DNA of 64,000 bases, taken from contig DATGZN010000093.1 in the NCBI GenBank assembly GCA_035297145.1, positions 186,001-250,000 on the forward strand, in the 5' to 3' direction. Position numbers and translations under genes: made by a program. A model generated the notes under the pieces. The model was not told where the DNA came from, made no database searches, and saw only the letters and a program-made list of their open reading frames with translations. Source of the stretch: QHXW01 sp035297145 (GTDB lineage Bacteria; Acidobacteriota; Terriglobia; Bryobacterales; Bryobacteraceae). This document shows, piece after piece, positions 61,003 to 64,000 of this stretch. Within the stretch, counting starts at the first letter, position 1; each line of letters opens with the position of its first letter.

Positions 61003-62409
61003 TCAGGCTTCATGAATCGCACGGGCCACGCGGTTCGCGGATCTGGTGGCGGCTTCTTGCCCCCAGCTCATATTGTCGCAGTACGCTCCCGCAAAATAGA
61101 CACGGCCCACAGGCTCCATCGCCGCCGGCCAAAATTTGTGGAGTTCACCCGGACGATAGTTCATGGCTTCACAGGTCATGGCCCAGGGGTCTCGCGACCA
61201 ATCGAGTACCTCGGCATGCTCAATGTCCTCGGATTTGCCGGGATAGTATCGGCGGTACACGGAGAGCGCCTGTTTCGAGGTGACGCTTCCCTGCGCGGTA
61301 CCGATGAGCAATCCACGCTCGGTGAGAACGTCATCGCCGGTGGCCCAAACGGAATCGAACAGCCGGTCATGAAAATCCATGCTGGGACTGAGGCCATCCT
61401 TTTTCCAGAATTTGGTGCGCGACTGGAAAATCGGCCTGGACTCGACGGTATAAGGCATGTTGTAGATCGCGAACTGCTTCAGCTCCGGCCATGCAGGCGC
61501 TACCGGGATCTGCCGCAGCATTACGGCGGACATGCAGCAGACCAGGTAATCGGCTTCTAGCGTCTGCTCGCGGCCGTTTTCTTTATAAGTTACGCGGGCG
61601 CCGGTGTCGCCGTGGCGAATTGCGGTGATGGGGCAGTTGTTGTGCACGCGGCCGCCGAGTTTCCCGGCAAACGCATCAGGCAGTGTCTGGTTGCCGCCCT
61701 TTAGCCGATAAACCTCGCGCGGCCATAGCGGCACACCACGCAGCCGGAGGATAGCGGCTTTCCAAATAACGTGCAGGGCAGAGTTGTCGGAATCGCCGAT
61801 CCACTCGATGGCGGCCGGGGACGCTCCATCTTTTTTCAGAAGGTCCGCCACCCCGACTGCATCGAGCTTGTCGAGCCCGATGCCGAAGGGCCGATACTCA
61901 TCATGAAAGCTGTCGATGTAAGGTCCGAAATATAGGTTCGGCAGTTCCCACCACTCGCGCCGTTTGAGGAAGCCAATCTCGCGCGGATTGAAGCCGAACC
62001 CGGCGAGGATCTTGGGATCTCGAAGCTGCTCTTCGGTTAACATGCGGCCATCGAACCACTGCAGCAGACGGTCAAGGTGCGGGTAACGCAACGCCGTGAG
62101 ATGGAATTCCTCGACGTATTTCCAGTACAAGTCGTATCCGGGTTTGGTGAAATGCTGGGCGCCGCCGTCGGCGTAAAGACCGTCCGCCAAGCCTTCGCGG
62201 ATGGTGCGCACGTGGCCACCGGTCTTGTCGGAAGCTTCGAGGACGGTGACATCGTGGCCTCGCTGCGTGAGTTCGTAGGCACAACACAGCCCGGCAAGTC
62301 CCGCTCCCCCGACGATCACTCGCTTCGGCGTGGCCGCCTGGTCCCGCGCACCGGAATAGGTGACATCTACAAGGAGTGTGGCAAGCTTCAAGGCATCTCG
62401 ACGGCGCAT
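61003..62409 (-). CDS. FAD-dependent amine oxidase-like oxidoreductase
   Basis: 468 residues from the ATG at 62409. N-terminal Tat-like leader (MRRRDALKLATLLVDV), then an FAD-binding Rossmann motif (VIVGGAGLAGLCCAYELTQRGHDVTVLEASDKTGGHVRT), and the C-terminal FAD end (VYFAGAYCDNMSWGQEAATRSANRVARAI). It matches phytoene desaturase or protoporphyrinogen oxidase-like flavoproteins. The substrate is unknown. In-frame ATGs at 62427 and 62445 are alternatives, none with a clear ribosome site. Divergent from the phospholipase C gene by 93 bp; the 3' end is near the convergent end of the membrane protein gene. Confidence 0.8.
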   Translation of the reverse strand: MRRRDALKLATLLVDVTYSGARDQAATPKRVIVGGAGLAGLCCAYELTQRGHDVTVLEASDKTGGHVRTIREGLADGLYADGGAQHFTKPGYDLYWKYVEEFHLTALRYPHLDRLLQWFDGRMLTEEQLRDPKILAGFGFNPREIGFLKRREWWELPNLYFGPYIDSFHDEYRPFGIGLDKLDAVGVADLLKKDGASPAAIEWIGDSDNSALHVIWKAAILRLRGVPLWPREVYRLKGGNQTLPDAFAGKLGGRVHNNCPITAIRHGDTGARVTYKENGREQTLEADYLVCCMSAVMLRQIPVAPAWPELKQFAIYNMPYTVESRPIFQSRTKFWKKDGLSPSMDFHDRLFDSVWATGDDVLTERGLLIGTAQGSVTSKQALSVYRRYYPGKSEDIEHAEVLDWSRDPWAMTCEAMNYRPGELHKFWPAAMEPVGRVYFAGAYCDNMSWGQEAATRSANRVARAIHEA

Positions 62410-62502
62410 CGGCGGGTATTTTAGCATTTCCGGATTTGGCGGCATCGGCGGGAGGCGGCCATTGTTGCGGAACTGTAACGTGCATTTGTGATAATCGCGG
62501 AG

Positions 62503-64000
62503 ATGAGTACGCGCCGGGACTTCTTCCGCCAAGCCGCCACCTTTGCGGGCGGTGCCAAAACCTTGGGCACACTTCTGGCATCGCTTCAACGAGCGTCGGC
62601 GATCGATCCGCCGGCTGGCAGCTCGTTTCTTGATGCCGAGCACGTGGTGATCCTGATGCAAGAGAACCGCTCGTTCGATCACGCGTTTGGGACGCTGCAC
62701 GGTGTTCGCGGGTTCAACGATCCTCGAGCGGTGACACTTCCGGACCAGAAGCCGGTATGGCTACAGTCGAATGCAGCGGGAGAGACGTATGCGCCCTTCC
62801 GTCTGGATCTCAAGGACACGAAAGCGACATGGCTGGGATCCCTTCCACATTCCTGGCGGGACCAGACCGACGCCCGCAATCACGGAAACCACGATGGCTG
62901 GTTGGAGGCGAAGGCGTCGGATCGTGAGGATTGCGCGGGCATGCCGCTCACGATGGGTTACTACGATCGCGAAGACCTCCCGTTCTACTACGCCTTGGCC
63001 GACGTGTTCACGATTTGCGATCAACATTTCTGTTCGAGTCTGACGGCAACCACCCCGAACCGGCTACACCTGTGGACGGGGACGATCCGCGAGAAACCGG
63101 ATGCGGCTTTCACGCCAAACGTGCGGAATTCCGATGTCGACTATGGAGCCTCGGCGAATTGGAAGACTTTCCCGGAGCGTCTGGAGGAGGCCGGTATTTC
63201 CTGGCGCATTTATCAGAATGAACTGAGCGCGCCGTCCGGGTTGGAAGGCGAGCACGACGCGTGGCTTGCGAACTTTGGGGACAATCCGCTGGAGTGGTTC
63301 GAGCAATATCACATCGCATTCCGGAAGACGCACGCGGAGCATATGGAGCGGATGGCGGCCGCGCTGCCCTCGGAAATTCAGAAGCTGCGGGCGCAGGGCG
63401 GCCAGGAAAAGAAGATAGCTGCGGCCGAGCGATTTCTCCAATATGTGAAGTCGGAACGCGCGCAGTGTACGCCGGAGGCCCGCACACGGCTTTCGGCGCG
63501 GGACTGGAGTCTTCATGAGAAGGCGTTCACGACGAACGAGGAGGATCCCGCGTACCGACAATTGTCGACCCTGAAATATCGTGACGGCGCCGCCGATCGT
63601 GAAATGGCCATCCCGAAAAGCGATCCGCTCTACCGGTTCCGTAGAGATGTCGATAGCGGCAAGCTGCCGTGTGTCTCGTGGTTGGTGGCGCCGGAGCGGT
63701 TCTCGGATCATCCCAGCTCGCCGTGGTATGGCGCCTGGTACGTAGCCGAGACGTTGAACATCCTGACGAAGAATCCGGCAGTGTGGAGTAAAACGATTTT
63801 CATTCTTACTTACGACGAGAACGACGGGTACTTCGACCATGTTCCGCCGTTCGTGGCGCCGGAGCCAGGGAATCCGGAGTCGGGGAAGACGTCGGCCGGA
63901 ATCGATGCGAGCCTGGAGTATCTGCCGCTCGAGCAAGATCTGAAGCGGAATCCGGCGCATGACGCGCGCGGTGGTCCGGTGGGGTTGGGTTATCGGGTGC
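62503..64000 (+). CDS. Secreted phospholipase C-type phosphoesterase (3' end outside window)
   Basis: The frame opens at ATG 62503, preceded by CGCGGAG, and remains open to the right edge: at least 499 residues. Tat leader (MSTRRDFFRQAATFAGGAKT), then the family start HVVILMQENRSFDHAFGTLHGVRGF (metal site Glu-Asn), TTPNRLHLWTG, ISWRIYQNELS, then FILTYDENDGYFDHVPPF, the metal-binding core. It matches phosphocholine-specific phospholipase C or acid phosphatase of the alkaline phosphatase superfamily. Releases phosphate from lipids in the periplasm. The expected length is about 700-800 residues; the end is cut by the window edge. Confidence 0.9.
   Translation, partial: MSTRRDFFRQAATFAGGAKTLGTLLASLQRASAIDPPAGSSFLDAEHVVILMQENRSFDHAFGTLHGVRGFNDPRAVTLPDQKPVWLQSNAAGETYAPFRLDLKDTKATWLGSLPHSWRDQTDARNHGNHDGWLEAKASDREDCAGMPLTMGYYDREDLPFYYALADVFTICDQHFCSSLTATTPNRLHLWTGTIREKPDAAFTPNVRNSDVDYGASANWKTFPERLEEAGISWRIYQNELSAPSGLEGEHDAWLANFGDNPLEWFEQYHIAFRKTHAEHMERMAAALPSEIQKLRAQGGQEKKIAAAERFLQYVKSERAQCTPEARTRLSARDWSLHEKAFTTNEEDPAYRQLSTLKYRDGAADREMAIPKSDPLYRFRRDVDSGKLPCVSWLVAPERFSDHPSSPWYGAWYVAETLNILTKNPAVWSKTIFILTYDENDGYFDHVPPFVAPEPGNPESGKTSAGIDASLEYLPLEQDLKRNPAHDARGGPVGLGYRV

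Noticed and set aside
1..64000. Sequencing or assembly error as the sole cause of the broken genes
   Set aside because: Not excluded for single cases, but breaks occur only in accessory genes while about 50 core and large genes are intact, and two are substitutions and not indels.

Overview
The window looks like a chromosomal segment of an Acidobacteriota bacterium, probably of the Solibacter/Bryobacter type. The evidence is a 1,103-residue carboxypeptidase-regulatory TonB-dependent receptor, an acidobacterial VWFA-related exported protein, many exported TPR, PQQ and BON proteins, and a high G+C content. I see no rRNA, tRNA, CRISPR array, prophage or transposase gene.

Layout. 0.2-9.1 kb is an accessory region. 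It holds a divergent pair of exported hydrolases (a trypsin-like protease and a proteasome-beta-like Ntn-hydrolase), a sodium/solute symporter, three disrupted genes, an archaeal-type aspartyl-tRNA synthetase behind a probable T-box leader, and an exported repeat protein. 9.1-18.7 kb is read mostly leftward: moeA-moaC-mogA with a VWFA protein, a PQQ-propeller protein, a membrane glycosyltransferase, a BON protein, thiC and a GT2 enzyme. 18.8-24.8 kb is read rightward: Xaa-Pro aminopeptidase, a CHASE2 histidine kinase with its NtrC-type partner, a MntA/HEPN module with a broken toxin, and a TIM-barrel isomerase.

25.0-38.3 kb is the centrepiece. It is a tightly coupled rightward operon with three intact-MIDAS VWA-type proteins, a caspase-like protein without a catalytic Cys, a TPR-metallopeptidase, a MoxR ATPase, a DUF58 protein, a BatA-type protein and a 1,193-residue DUF4175-type membrane protein. 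Between moxR and DUF58 sits a GxxExxY gene bounded by a perfect 25-bp inverted repeat, which looks like an inserted cassette.

38.4-51.4 kb carries a siroheme nitrite/sulfite reductase, purH, MazEF, a MacAB-like exporter, tadA, an ArsA-family ATPase, a cytochrome c and an SDR/GntR pair. 51.5-64 kb carries small exported proteins, a truncated methyltransferase, an M23-PKD peptidase, a TPR protein, the TonB receptor with a divergent membrane regulator-like protein, an FAD oxidoreductase and a phospholipase C that runs off the right edge.

Seven genes are disrupted by internal stops, frameshifts or truncation, and all are accessory. About 50 other genes, including one of 3.6 kb, read cleanly. That argues for real decay over sequencing noise, although single-base errors cannot be excluded.
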